This document shows positions 33,394 to 46,162 of a DNA stretch of 64,000 nt, one piece after another; within the stretch, counting starts at the first letter, position 1; every line of letters starts with the position of its first letter. A program made the translations under genes and the position numbers. This DNA is from Tetrahymena elliotti 4EA. Its lineage: Eukaryota > Ciliophora > Oligohymenophorea > Hymenostomatida > Tetrahymenidae. Under the pieces are notes generated by a model. It was not told the DNA's origin, did not search any database, and was given only the letters and a program-made list of their open reading frames with translations. The stretch spans positions 1 to 64,000 of the forward strand of contig JH720326.1 of the NCBI GenBank assembly GCA_000231825.2, written 5' to 3'.

Positions 33394-36249
33394 TCAAAAG
33401 GTAGTTTTTTCAACCTATATATTAAAAAAATATTTGAAAAAAGTTATATGAAAAAATTATTTGCTTACATGATCATTGTTATGTGAAGAAACATGTTTAT
33501 AAATAGAATATTTTTTAAAAGAGAAACAGTCATTAGTATTAGGCATATGCTTTTAATTGTCTTCACAATCGAATTCATTGTCATCAACTTCAAATTCTTA
33601 TGATTATGAGTGTAATTTACGTCCTGATAATTATACCTATTTATTTGGAGAAACAGCTCTCTCTCTACCTTCACTATCTAATATTATCTCCATAGTGCTA
33701 GATTTAAGAATGCTATTACTTTTGCTTCTTAAGGGTAAGTTGGGTAAGTTGTGATCATCTTACATTTAGAAATCAATTTTTATATTGCCATTTGATGAAA
33801 GAATTTTTCCATATTATGTTTTTGCATCCAAGTTTTCGTCATCATCTAAATCACTTTCTTCAGTCATTTCAACAAAGTTTTTTAGAAGAATAGTTGTTTC
33901 TATTTGTAATTAATTGTAAATATTATTACTATATTATTAAATTAGGTTTAATTTTTATAATTTACTTTTTTTGCTCATTCTTCTTTAGATATTCAGATCT
34001 CTTATTTTAACAAAGCTTCTATTTATCACATCATTATCGTTGTCTTTGTTGATTAGATTTTCTAGGAATATTTTAAATAGCAAATTTAGCTTTCAAAAAA
34101 ATAAAAAATTTTGTGGCTAAAAATTAATTAAGATAATAACCTGTTTTGAAGAAAATTTTAGATCTCTTTGATTATCTGTTCACATAATGCCTATCCTTTT
34201 AAAATTCTGTCAATAGGTCGCTTTTTCTATCACAATCACCTCCAAAACTTGTTGAGCTAAAATTAATTGGACTAATTAATTTTTTAAAAAAAAATTATAT
34301 GGGGAATTATATTTGAAAAATAGTACTTAAATGATTAAGTATTATCAAGCCTTTAATCTTCTAAATTTTGACAACTAGTAATACTTGTTTAGTATTTTCC
34401 AAATATTTCTTCAAAAAAATTCATAACTTCATTATAAAGCTAATCATTTCTTATATCATTATGACCTCCACTAAAGTTATAATATTTTTTTCTGCCTTTG
34501 TACATCTTTAAATTTAATTAAATATAAGTTGAATATTGATTGATAAATTTTTTGTCCTTTTGTAAATTAAAAGCGAATATTGCATTCCAGAAATTATTTA
34601 AAAAAAGATAAAATTAAAGCAAAAAGTTAAAATTCTATTTCACCTTAACAATTTTATCTGAGTGATCTTTATTAACTATAGAATCATGAAGAGCATGCAA
34701 AAATATAGCAGGAATTCTCACATTTTATGTACATTCTATTGGATTTACATTGCTATAAATTTTAGAGATATTTTTTAAATGCTTCTTATTAAAAATCATA
34801 AATTATTTACTCTATATTAACATTCCAATCTTGCTCTATTTATGTCCTAACTTTTTAGTATAATATATCTCCAAAAATATCAGCAAATACCTACGTTTAA
34901 TTCAAAATTAATCAAAACTAAATATTTCAATTCATGTAAATACTTTAAATTTTTAGATGAATTCATAAATTAATATTTTGAGGTTTGCGAAAGGAGAGTC
35001 CAAGCATATTGCATCTACTGCATTAGGATTTTCTTTGACATATAAAAGAGTAGTAGCTGCGCCCATTGATCTACCCCAAATAGCAATTCTTTTATTATAT
35101 TATTTTAAAGAGTGTAACATTAATAAATAAAAAGATTAATTAGATTTCTGTTATTTCAATTTAACAATGAATAAAATAGAAAATTTATGTGGCTTTAATT
35201 AAATTTAAAGAAAAGCTTGTAAAAACTTTTTCTATACTTAATTTTAATTGCTAACCAAAGAAATTTAGAAGAATTTCCACTAGCAGAACTTCTATATTCT
35301 TCTAATTTAAAGTTTAGATAGTTTTTTAGTAAGCCTACATACAAAAAACTAAATTATAAAGCTAAAATAATTACTTATTAACGTATCCCAAAGATTTTAC
35401 ATAATCAACAACTGTTTATAGATCTTAGCTTTCTTTATAGCCTAAGGTGATGTGGTCTCCATCTGAATTACCACATCTAATTTTTAGTAAAAATAATATG
35501 AATGCTTATTTCTAAATTTCTACACTAGTAATCAGAAATAAACAATATAAAACTTGATAATAAAGAAAAATAAAAATAGCTTTATTTGATTCATTCATTC
35601 ATTAATAAAAGAAGCTAGAAGTGATATTAATTAATTACCCTGTAAAATCAAAACAAACTGCAAGGAATCCTCTATCTAGTATGAAATTCAGGCATTCAAA
35701 TATTGCAGTTCTATTTCCAGAATTTCCATGGCAAAAAATAACACAATTTTATTATGACTATTGTAAAAAAGTAAATAAATATTTTGTATTATTTAATTTT
35801 TCTCTAAATTTTCTATTTTAATTCTCATATTTTTCTCCAATTAACAATGCTGTGCTTTGTAATATTTATTTTACAATCCAAATAATTACCCCAAATTCAT
35901 AGCTTTTTTATCTGAACAGACTACATTTAATTGTCTGGTCTCTCTTATTTTTCAGCTGATTAATTAAAACGTTTTTTTAAGAAATGGCATTTCAATAATT
36001 AAGTTAATTAAAGCAGTAATAAAGAGTATTTTACATCGAAGTCTTCTCTATGAATAATGGTGTAATTATGCATAAATTACTTCTCGCCTAAATCAGAATC
36101 ATCATATATAACCCTATTAATACAAAATTTGGCTTTATTATGCTTTTATGGTTCTTTAAAAGTAGTTTCAAAGACATTCTTTTACAAACCCTAAAAATAA
36201 ACGTTTACCTTTAGGGTCTAATTATGTAATTAGCTAGCTTTCTTATCAT
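33394..36249 (-). CDS. alpha/beta hydrolase, ABHD17/Bem46-like, with long C-terminal extension
   Basis: Serine hydrolase; relatives include depalmitoylases, but the substrate here is unknown. Starts at ATG 36249 with MIRKLANYIIRPQR, spliced to VIYDDSDLGEKQF and HREDFD; this N-terminal pattern is typical of ciliate members. 5' exons resolved: 36249-36209, 36113-36035, 35955-35890, 35757-35639. Core motifs: VIFCHGNSGNR (oxyanion HG), FDFTGCGNSDGDHITLG (across an intron), the nucleophile elbow IAIWGRSMGAATTLLY, FLHALHDSIV with the acid, and FSGGHNDIR with the catalytic His. The triad is complete. After the domain (about 34350) the frame continues through further exons into an acidic, Ser/Asn-rich tail (VEMTEESDLDDDENL, EFEVDDNEFDCEDN) to TGA at 33394-33396. 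Not all downstream exons were resolved, and the last 40 residues could be intron read-through. The first exon (41 nt) is very short. Confidence 0.82.
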
Positions 36250-37374
36250 ATTTAGCTTTTTACTCTACTTATAGATTTTTCTTTGTTTTTTTATAGATAG
36301 TTGATTATTGATCAATTGATCAAACAAAAAATTAAAATTTTTAATAAATCAGATGTAAGTTTTCTTTGTATATAAATTATTATTTCTTTTTTCAGCGAAA
36401 GATTTAAAATGAACTGTCCATTCCATAATTTTACTTTACATGAAACTAAAGAAATTATGTATTTGTCATTTCTGAAAATATCTATCTAATAATAAATCAT
36501 TAATTATTTCGAACAAAGTTCATTTAGTACTTTACTTTTTGGAGTTTTTGATATTCATAAGTAAACAAATAATACTTTGTATTTAGAACATAAAATATAC
36601 TCTTTAATTATTTTCTCTTACCCTACTATTTTATATAATTTACATTAATCATTTTACTGATTCAAAAAACTTTTTGCTATTGTAAATAACTTATTAAGCT
36701 GAAACATTACAATAATAGATATATCTTCTAATATGTCATGATTATCTATCTGTTTTATTTCTTAAAACAATATTTATAGATTATAAATTTATATATTAGT
36801 GAGTTGTTACTTCTATAATACCTTCCTATTAATTTTTTATTAAATTCTTGGTTTTACAAATTAAAAATCGCTTTGCTTTATAAAATATTAAATTTTATAA
36901 AAACAAACCTGATTTTAAATCCCTTTGTTTTCCATCATCTCCAAATACTTTGTATTTTTAAAAATATATTATGCTTTGAAATAGTGCTTAGATCCTTACA
37001 AATAAACATGTCTTTAAAATAAAATTTATTTATCCTATCAATAAAAATTTATTTTCCAAAGTATTTTTATTATTGTTCTTAAAATTTATTTCAAACCCAA
37101 AAGATGATAATCTAAATACAATTTGATAAATACTTAAAAAATTCAATTAAAAATCTCAACTATAATAATTAAAATTGGGTATCATACATAATTCAGAAGA
37201 ATAAAGAATTACTGATTAAAAAAATTGATAATATTATAATAATCACTTGGTAATAAATATATTAGTGCTATCAAAAAACATAATTAAATAATATTTATTC
37301 TTAAATTTTTTTAAGAGAATTTTAAACGCCTTTTTAACAAATATTAGCCAGCCAGCTTATTGTAAAATAATTAA
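36250..37374. other. intergenic region upstream of the hydrolase
   Basis: 1.1 kb between two minus-strand genes: the hydrolase promoter and the 3' flank of the CCDC103-like gene. AT-rich; no supported gene. Confidence 0.5.
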
Positions 37375-38760
37375 TCACCGTATATAATAAGATTCAAGCT
37401 TGTTAAACATGCTTTATATAACTTCTTAATCAATAGATTTATTTTACAGGTGAATATTACTACTTTCCTATTAGCTTTATTAATTATTCTAATTTTCTTT
37501 TCCTTCTTCTTAAATATTTTCTTCTTATTATTTATTTTCATTAACCTTATCTTCGTTTTTATTTTACTGTTCTTAATTTTATTATTCCTAATCATTATTA
37601 TTTGATGCCTCTTCTAATTATTTTTCTGCAGAGATATCTCTATTTTCCTATATGCTTTATATGCTCTATTTCAGAAACTCCATAAATTCTTTTAATTCAA
37701 CTTTTTCTTTTGAGCTTAAAAATTTGGGAACTGAAAACTAGAAATCTTTAACTTTACTCATTTCTAAATTTAAAAAACATATTTAAAAATACATATTTTT
37801 AATTTTTAAACTTACAATCTAAAAATTCCATGAGGAAAAAAAGTTCTGATAAGTTTTTATTAGGAATTAGTGATTCTTAGATAATATACTTCATAACTTT
37901 AATTATTTTTATGAAATAAGAAACATCAAAGTCAAGAGAGAATATTTTTTTAAAGTTTTCTTCTTTTTGTGACTTGAAAATCCTATAATAAATCAATATT
38001 AATTTTAAATAATATTATTTTAATTTATCTTATTTATTATTTTTGCTGTTTAATTTGAAATGCTTTTACAAATAAACATTTTAGAAATAATTTAAAATTA
38101 AAATTATTTGTTTACAAGAAAATGTTTTAAGCTGCAATATCATCCAAAGGAACTTTGTATTGAGAGTCAAAATTCTTCTTGAAATCTCTAAAGGTGTTTG
38201 CTTGGAGTTCATTATTTGCTAACATTTCAGCAATTCTTAAATTTATCTGCTCTATTTCTTCCTTTTATCTGGCACTTAAATCTACTACATTATTGAAAGT
38301 TGTCAAGCTACTATTTAGAACTATTTCTATTTATTTAAATGCAATTATTATTCATATTTTTGATTTTTTTAAATATGTTACCATTCTTTTTATTTACTCT
38401 ATCTGCACTCATATCTATGAGTTCTTTTGATTTTATGGTAAACAAATGTGCTCCTAAAACCATTTATCTAAATCCATCATAATCCATTCCTATTTTCATT
38501 ATTAAAATAATTCTTCAATAATTTCGTAGTTGTTTCTACTTTCATTTTTCTCATAGTTATGCTTTCCTTTGAGATAATTTTTTTCATCTCTATTACATTA
38601 ATTTAAATTTACCTTGCAAAACAGCTCTTTTTTTTGCTGAATCTATATTAACTCTTTTATTTTCATCATCAATGAATCCTTCAAGCTCATTTTTTACTGA
38701 CTAAACTGAAAAATTTATGTTATTGCTCCTTAATTTCTATTCTTTTATTCTTCCGTACAT
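37375..38760 (-). CDS. CCDC103: CCDC103/DNAAF19-like axonemal dynein assembly factor, 340 aa
   Basis: In animals and algae CCDC103 is needed to assemble and anchor dynein arms on cilia. Five exons on minus (38760-38613, 38489-38382, 38326-38116, 37982-37816, 37763-37375; 1023 nt). Motif order follows the family: INFSVQSVKNELEGFIDDE with KRAVLQ (N-terminal helix), DYDGFRQMVLGAHL (compare YEEFRGIVLASHL, recalled from the vertebrate protein), TFRDFKKNF (compare the FYRDW block), then an RPAP3-C-like helical domain with FKKIFSLDFDVSYFIKIIKV and FQFSVPKFLSSKEKVELKEF. The last about 100 residues are Gln/Asn/Glu-rich and lack similarity. The fold order supports the call; no alignment could be run. 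An alternative is another RPAP3-C protein. A heavily ciliated organism is expected to have it. Upstream is the DH-FERM gene, same strand, 510 bp away. Confidence 0.72.
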
Positions 38761-39270
38761 CTCCTTAGCTTTTTTATATCTAATTAACTCAATTAATACT
38801 TTATGACTTAATTTAAATAATTTTTATAATTTTAAAAAATACTAAAAAATCAAAATTTATATAAATTTTTTATGCAACAATTTAAAAAAATTAAAACAAA
38901 TTAATTTAGTAGAATTTCTTTTTTTAGATATTCCTTCTAATCAATTATTGAAATTCATTTCTTGACTTTGTAAATTAAATTATATGACAAAAGCAAAAAA
39001 TCAAATTGTTTCTTTAATTTATATAACTAACTTACAAGTAATTTTACATAGTATTGTAAATTTCTACTGTTAGCTAGATTTTATGTTATTAATAAAAAAT
39101 AGTTAAAATATATAACAACTTAATATTTATTATCATTCAATCAATAATTTGAAAATATAAAATTATAAAGAAAGGGCTTTTGTTAATATGTTTAACTTAA
39201 TTTGTATGATATGTTTCTTGTAAAAAATAAGAAAACTTGTTAAATTTTTGAATACAAACACATTTTGAAG
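38761..39270. other. intergenic region between CCDC103-like and DH-FERM genes
   Basis: 510 bp of AT-rich DNA on the 5' side of the CCDC103-like gene. No frame continues from the FERM gene after its TGA at 39271-39273. Confidence 0.5.
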
Positions 39271-42200
39271 TCAAAAATTATTTAAATTTTTAAGTTTGTT
39301 TGACTCTTCATCCAAGGTCATAGTATTTTTTTCTATATCAACTAAAATGCTTGAATATGCTGTAATTAACTAACTTATTTCAAAGCTTTAATTAGTATCA
39401 AATCTATATGCTATAGGTTCATTATGTAGTATAAATGTTATTGAAGCAGGATAAACTCTTGTTCCTTTGATATCTTGAAAAACAAATTACTTTTTCTTTT
39501 ATTTCAAGGAGTCCAAAATTTGAATTGAGTCACATTTTACACAAATGTAGACATTTTAAGGTATTTGAATATTTTTTTATTTTGCTTCTTTTATGGTTTT
39601 GCTGTATGTTTCACATAAAAATAGTGTTGCACCATAGAGAGGAGTCTTTTTAAAAGTATCTAAAAGAACCATACATGCCATATATTTTTTATTTGTGATT
39701 ATAGATGCGCTTATTTATTGTAAATGCCCACCTCCTTAGGAATTAGAAATATTTATTGTTTAATTTTACTAAGAGTAAGTGGGATTACTATATTAAATTG
39801 TATCTCTATTTAATTCTTAGTTTTCATTTGATGCCTGGAGGCTTCTTATAGTTTCAGTTATGTCATCTGTAGCATGGTTTTCGTTGGCCTAAATATTCAT
39901 AGATTCTCTTATCATCTATTTATTTGTTTTAATTGATTCAGCTATTTCGTTAGAAAATGTTTCAATATAGATAAGGAGGTTTTCAACCCATACATTTTCT
40001 TTGTTTTACTTTATGATTTCATTTGGTAGAAATTCTTTTATTTTCGCATATATAGTGCTCTTAACTTATTTAGATGCTCCATCTTTTTTAGCTGCCTGTA
40101 TTACCTCATAATGATTAATAAATAAATATAAAGAGCTATAGAGGAAATAATCTTTATTTTCAAATACATATTTCATTTAAGAAATATCATTCAATACCTG
40201 AGCTGCCATTAACTAAAGCCTAACTGGGTCACTTTTATAGTCAAACTCTTCTAAATCCTTTTCAAGCCACATATATTTACAAAATTTCAGCTTATATTTA
40301 TGATTATGCTTTAAACCAAGTTTATTCAAAAGACTTTCTCCAAAATCTTTAATCTTTTTTTTGCTAGATTCCTTCTCTTTTTTCATTTCAAGTTCATTCT
40401 TCTTAAATTCATCTTTATAGATTAGTTTAAAAACTATTTCATCATCATCCAAGAAACGAATTTTCTTTTTCTCATCTTCAATATACAATCTGAAATCAAG
40501 AAAGCTTACGAGCTATAATTTTTTTGCAAGTATTTCACAAATATCTAAAACTTTAGTGCTTCTATTGATGCTAATTTTATAACTTTTATTATCTAGAGTA
40601 AATATTTCTATCTCTTTCTCCTCATAAAATAGAGAATTGCTTAGTATTTAACTAGAATTTATTTAGCTTTGAGTGTTATTTTACCTATCTATATATTATA
40701 TGCTAGTATTAGTACTATCATTCATATATATACTACTCGTATTAACTGATTGTGCTTGTCTAGAGAATGCAGAATTATTTTATTTTATTTGTGATAGAGA
40801 GACTTCTTAAGATTCATGAATTTTTTATTAATTGTTTGATCCTTAATCTCCATCTTCTAGTATATTTATCTAAGGTTATTAATTTTATTCACTACCACTT
40901 TAAAGCTTTTATTTGATTGCCAAATATGTTTTTGGCTAATAAAAACTACTAGCTCCCATAGAAATTTATCTTTGTTGGGTTTTATTACTACGATTCATAT
41001 CATTCTCTTCTTCTATCATACCATTTTCATAATTAAGGGAATCATCTTCATTTTAAGAGTCATCTTAATTATTACTTTATATTAAAAGATTTAGTTTAAG
41101 TAAAAAAAATGAATGAAATCTTTATTTTTTAGCTTTTTTTGAATCAAATGTTTTGCTTTGCATATTTAATAAAAAAAAATTTAATTTTATAAAAAAAATA
41201 TTTACTATGAACAGGAACTTTAAACTGGCATCTTTGAATTATTTTTTTCTTCATCCATATTATTTAAAAAATCAAAGTTGGATTCTCCTATGTTTAAAGG
41301 CAATGAGTAAAAATTATTTGGAAGTCCTAGTTGAGATAGAATATAAGAGCAGAAAATATGGTTTTTTAAGCAGGAACTTGATAATATTTTTTAGAGAAAA
41401 TTTTCAATCAAAATTTTTCTTTTTTCAATAATTTTAGTTTTGTGATGGAAAACAAAGACTTTTGGTAGTTTTTCTAAATCAGTTATTTCTTTGATATATT
41501 TTTCAATAAATTTCTTCAATTCTATCATTTCTGAATATCTAACAAATATTTTTTATTTGATAGATTCTCCTATTTAAATCTAAGCTATGTATACAGTGTA
41601 CGTTTCTTTCATTTGATTTGAAGAGTTTCTTTCTTCAGTTCCTAAAACAGTAACTACAATTGGAAATTAGTAGTCATCATAGACATCTTATTTAACAGGG
41701 CTTTTATCAGAATAACTTCTACTGTTGCTATCTTATTCTGGGTTTCCTTGTATTTAATCTTCTTCAAGTTTTTATCCAGTTGTATTCTATGGTTATTAAT
41801 TCTTTTGATCTTCGCTTGCTGGAATTAACTTGTTTTAATTATTTTATTCTGGGATTCTCTCTTTTATCTTTTATTTAGCTTTGAGTCTTAATGGTCTAAT
41901 TATTTAATAATTAATTTTATTTATCAACTAAGTTTTTAGCTCATCATTTTCACACACAAAGGTGAGAGAATCATTCTTACCAATAATTCGAAAAAGATTG
42001 CTTAAATACTTTTAATCAGGCATATTCTTGTAAGAACTTTATTCATTTAAAGGTAAATATTTAATAAGATATTCCTTTTCCTGATTTTCTTTCACTGAAA
42101 CCAAAATCACATCATTTAAAAAGTAAGTAATAACTTGTCTTTGTGTATCTCCTAATACAAGAAACAAATTTTCTTCCCACAAAAATTCTCTACTAACTCC

Positions 42201-43451
42201 TGGTTAAATTAATTGTAACTCTCCATTAGCATTAGCATTTTATATGGGCTATTTTAGAGGCTGCAAAAACATAATTTTTTTACTTTTTTCTAACAAATTT
42301 TAACTATTTTTTATTTAACTTTGATTTTAAGAGGTGTTATTGGAACTATTTAAGTCACCAGATTAGGGTTAAAAAGGAAGACAAAACTTACGATGCAGCT
42401 CTATGAGCTTATTATCTCTAATGAATTTGTCCATTTATTCATTGTTGTGTGAGCAAACTTCATTAAATTCATTGATTGCAGTTTGTACATGCACATAGTC
42501 CTTATGATATGGTAATGTATTTTTAAGAAGATCTTTAAGCAACAAGAGATATTTAGGTAAACGCTAAACAGGTTTAATAAGAAAATCTTATAAATCAAAG
42601 CCATTTAAATCACAATTCTCCAATTGAGAGCAATACTTTTTGAAGTTGAGATTATTTTATTTTAGATTATCCAATATTTTTGTAGCATTTTCATAATTAT
42701 TTAAATAAGTTACATATATTTTTAGTTAAGGAGCATATTGTACACATATATCAGTAAACACTCCATTATATTGCAAATTCTCTCTCCTTTATTTCATTTC
42801 TTCTGCAAATTTGGAATTTAGCTGAATGATTGCTTCTAAATTTGAAAAAATATTTTCTACATCAGCCTATTTGATTTATACCTCTTACAAAAAACTTAGT
42901 GTTTAATATTAAAGCATTTAGCTTTCTTTTACATCCTTTCTCTATTCAATAGGTAGACTTTGATTTAACAAAGGAATATACACAATATCTCTCAATTACT
43001 ACAGCTTTTTTACATAGTTTTCTTCCGTTTATACTAGTTCTTTAATAACATGCAATCTATACTTGGCTTTTTATAACATTTTTATATATTTCTTTCTTTG
43101 TAAAATCATTTTGCCATATGATTATATTTTTACTATTAAATTCAAATCTATATCTTTATAAAGCGACTCAAAATCTACTTAAGATATTTAACTCATGTTA
43201 CTTAAACGATTGTTAGAACTGAAAGATATTATCCTTGCTCGCATTAAATTAGATATTCTAAAGTTTGTTCCAACAGAGCTCCTGTTACTATCTATTTAAT
43301 ATAAAAAATAAATTATTATCTCTCCCTCTTAACTCTTTTTAATATTCCTTAGATGTAATATTTACATTTGTTTACAAAATTCATTTTTAGATGCTTTGTA
43401 AGAATTTAATAATTTAAACTTTTTATGTAAAATTGATGAAAAAGTAATCAT
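39271..43451 (-). CDS. Rho-type GEF with DH, PH, PX and FERM domains, 1349 aa
   Basis: Predicted activator of a Rho/Rac-family GTPase at a phosphoinositide-containing membrane. Two exons (43451-41206 and 41074-39271; 4050 nt). DH domain about 135-350: TEENYVKKLQQL (CR1), IFSNLEAIIQLNSKFAEEM, YVTYLNNYENA, FLIKPVQRLPKYLLLLKDLL (CR3, the exchange-site helix). PH about 385-520: FLWEENLFLVLGD, VITYFLNDVILVSV. PX about 600-735: YTVYIAQIQIGESIK, IFVRYSEMIELKKFIEKY, KRKILIENFLQKIL. A polar linker follows. FERM: F1 about 898-965 (EIEIFTLDNKSYKISI), F2 about 1000-1130 (YKLKFCKYMWLEKDLEEFDY, KEFLPNEII), F3 about 1185-1320 (KYMACMVLLDTFKKTPLYGA). The single intron sits between PX and FERM and keeps frame exactly. 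The frame stays open upstream to about 43650 without a clear ATG, so the start may lie further 5'. F3 is the weakest domain call. Confidence 0.82.
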
Positions 43452-44669
43452 TTAGTACCTGCTTAATAATATTCTGGCTCCTTAATAAGTCTGTTCATAA
43501 TTACCTTGCTAATAATGACTAGTATCTAACTATTTAAGTTGATAATCCTGTATTTTATAAACTTTAATAGGCTTAATTGTAAAATAAAATGCTAAATTCT
43601 AAATCTAAAAGGCTATTTAGTGATGAGTTTTTTTGGTATATTCTTATATAATATTATGAATGTATTAAATAAATTTATTAAATAATTAATTTATAAATGT
43701 AATATCAAAAAATCAAAAATTTCTTTTAAGCTTGAGAATAATAAGTTCTGACATTAGTATTGAATATTTCTGACTAATGCCATCAATTAAAAAATTTGAT
43801 TAAATCATTTTTAGATTAAAATAATTTGCAGGCACATTTATACAACCCTGAATAAAGTATTATAATGAACAAGAGATAAATATTAAGAAATATTTTTTTA
43901 TCTTCTCATGACTAAAAAATAATCTACTTAACATATGGTAAGAAAAGAGAGAAGACTTTTACATTAATTTATATCAAATTAAAATTCTAATGGATATATT
44001 AGTTAAAATGTAAACAAATAAAGAAAACCACTAAATTTATTTTTAAGAATAAGAGAGTTAAAATCCACAAATAAAATAAAGTTATCTACTATAAATAAAT
44101 CAAATTAAATTTAGTAATAATATTCATATAAAAATATAAATAATTTAGTTTAAAACAATATGTAAAAAAATGTATTTTTAAAATAGATTTTTATCAAAAA
44201 TTTTTGATTGAATGGAATGGAATATCAGAGTATTTTTCTCATATTTCTCTCTCTTCAAAATGCAAAGTTTTCTAAATATTTTAGAATTTTTGTCCTGACT
44301 TACTACCAATCTTTTAAATAAAGAGGTGGACCTAAACTATTTAAAATATTATTTTACTTTAAGTTGATACAATATTTTTTCTCTTTTTATTTTTGTGGTA
44401 ATAATTTTTAAGAAATTCCTTTTTACCAATTTTTTTCTTGAGAAAATAATGAATTGGTAGATTATTTGAAACTAAATTTTTTGAAAAAAAATATTTTAAA
44501 TGTTAAAAAAAAGATTTTATTAATCATCAATTTAAAATTTAAAGTTAAATTATTTCTAACAAAATTTTCTATTTAAACTTTAAAAAAATAACAGAGAATA
44601 TTCTTAAATAGTAAAATAAAAGCAAAAGATATTTTTTATAATTGATAGATATTAATAGCCAAAGTAGAA
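43452..44669. other. divergent intergenic region between DH-FERM and TPR genes
   Basis: 1.2 kb. The first 200 bp may still be 5' coding sequence of the DH-FERM gene. The rest is AT-rich and holds two divergent promoters. No motif stands out. Confidence 0.45.
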
Positions 44670-45755
44670 ATGCATAAGATTACAAAAATTTTTGGTTTAG
44701 TTTAAGTAAAAGTCTTAAATAAATAAACTCAACAATTCTCAAAATTATTAAACATACCTAAGATAGCTTAAATAGTTAAAAAAAATCCCAATAGATGCTA
44801 GAATATGTTCTATATTGCTTATCCTACTAGATAATTGAGCTTCATAAACAAATTTAAATTCTCTGATTATAAATAAAGTTTAGAAGAGTTAGACAAAGCC
44901 CGTCTTAAAGTTTTAGAAGAGCTAAAAAGTAATCAAAATTTAATAGAGTCTATTGTAGATCTTTCTTAATAATACCTAGAATTAGAAAATATTGAAAATG
45001 CTATAGGTATCTATTAAGATGCATTAAACATATACCCTAATTCAGCTAGATTAAATTGTAAGTTGGGAACATTATACGTTTAATGTGAGGAACTTGAAGA
45101 AGGAGTTAAATATTTAGAAAAGGGTATGGAAATAGATCATACTGAAATGGGAAAAGAAGGTTTAGTAGGTTTAGCAAGCTTATATAAGATGCTTGATCAG
45201 AATGAAAAAGCTTTAGAAATTTATATGAAGTCTATTGAACTAGACTATCTACCTTCATATTGCCATTAATTGATAGCTTTATTATATGCAGAATAATCTT
45301 AGTTTGATTTAGCCCAAGAACATTTTTAGAAAAGTTTAGATATAAATCCTAATGATTTTTTAAGTTAGTGGGCTTATGGTGAGGCAGTCTTCTCAAAAGA
45401 TTAACAAAAAGGAATCAAGATTATGAAAGAAGCAGCAGAAAATATTGCTGTTAAAAAATGTGAAAATTAATTTGTATAGGAAGATGAAATCAAAGAAATG
45501 ATTTCTAATATGAATTATAGAGTTGGGTAAATTTTACAACACATATAAAAAAATAGTGAAGAAGCTAAGAACTTCTATAGAGTTTGCTTGAAAAATAATC
45601 CTAACCATGTTGAAGCTCATGTCTAGTATGCTTCATGTTTAAAAAAAGGAGAAAATCCTAATGTAGAATTAGCTGAATTTCATCTTCAAAAAGCTAAAGA
45701 AATCGATCCATCAAAATTCTAAAAAAAGCTTACAGAATGGTGGTGAATGTGAATG
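44670..45755 (+). CDS. tetratricopeptide-repeat protein, 361 aa
   Basis: Single exon of 1086 nt with many in-frame TAA/TAG. From residue about 95 on, the protein is a series of TPR-type helix pairs, for example IENAIGIYQDALNIYPNSAR, LGTLYVQCEELEEGVKYLEK, LASLYKMLDQNEKALEIYMK, LLYAEQSQFDLAQEHFQKSL and AKNFYRVCLKNNPNHVEAHV. TPRs bind other proteins; nothing points to a partner. The first about 65 residues are basic, rich in Lys, Gln and Asn and almost free of acidic residues (MHKITKIFGLVQVKVLNKQT), which could be a mitochondrial presequence, but this is only a guess. No membrane segment. Divergent from the DH-FERM gene. Confidence 0.8.
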
Positions 45756-46090
45756 AATTGTATTCTTAAATAATTAAGTAAACTTAATTCTTTAAATGAT
45801 TGTATTAAATAATCTAAAGTAAAGTTATAAAATTTGTAAAGAATAAAAATTTATAAATGTTAATTAATTAATATTTTTTCATTTAAAAAACTTAAAAATT
45901 ATTTCATATTTTTTTAAACCCAACTAAATCGATTTTATTAACAATGGTATTGTTTTATGATTGTTAAAAAAAAAGAATATGGTTAAAAAATTTAATTATT
46001 TTTATTTGTTTGAGAAATGGTATGTTAAAAATTACTTTTTATAAAAAAAGTATAAATGTATCAATTAATTTCAAATAAATATTCATGAAA
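45756..46090. other. intergenic region before tRNA-Asp
   Basis: 335 bp of AT-rich sequence, 3' flank of the TPR gene. No gene seen. Confidence 0.5.
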
Positions 46091-46162
46091 TCCGAGATAG
46101 TATAGTGGTTAGTATTCCTGCCTGTCACGCAGGAGACCCGGGTTCAATTCCCGGTCTCGGAG
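46091..46162 (+). tRNA. tRNA-Asp (GTC)
   Basis: 72 nt. Acceptor TCCGAGA pairs fully with TCTCGGA. Anticodon arm CCTGC-CTGTCAC-GCAGG gives GTC. T arm CCCGG-GTTCAATTC-CCGG is canonical (B box GGTTCAATTCC). Discriminator base G. The run TTTTTTT two bases after the 3' end is a Pol III terminator. Confidence 0.98.

Noticed and set aside
37371..37595. Minus-strand Lys/Ile-rich frame of 74 codons starting MIRNNK
   Set aside because: It is the wrong frame of the last exon of the CCDC103-like gene. The true frame is Gln/Asn/Glu-rich and ends at 37375.
37375..37761. Stand-alone 128-residue minus-strand gene starting MSKVKDFQ
   Set aside because: The ATG lies two bases inside the last exon of the CCDC103-like gene. 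A 52-bp intron joins it in frame to the upstream exon, and the FQFSVPKFL block belongs to the same conserved domain.
38179..38430. Plus-strand 83-codon frame starting MKSLKVFAWS
   Set aside because: It is antisense to CCDC103 exons 2 and 3, and no homology was recognised.
41153..41431. Plus-strand 92-codon frame starting MLCIFNKKKF
   Set aside because: It is antisense to the PX-domain end and the intron of the DH-FERM gene. Composition is typical of chance frames in AT-rich DNA.
42401..42604. Minus-strand 67-codon frame MALIYKIFL...
   Set aside because: It is a shifted frame of the DH domain; the correct frame there contains FLIKPVQRLPKYLLLLKDLL.
37375..43451. A single minus-strand gene covering both the FERM protein and the CCDC103-like part
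   Set aside because: The FERM frame ends at a TGA (39271) with no usable donor before it, and each half closes separately at a multiple of three (4050 and 1023 nt).
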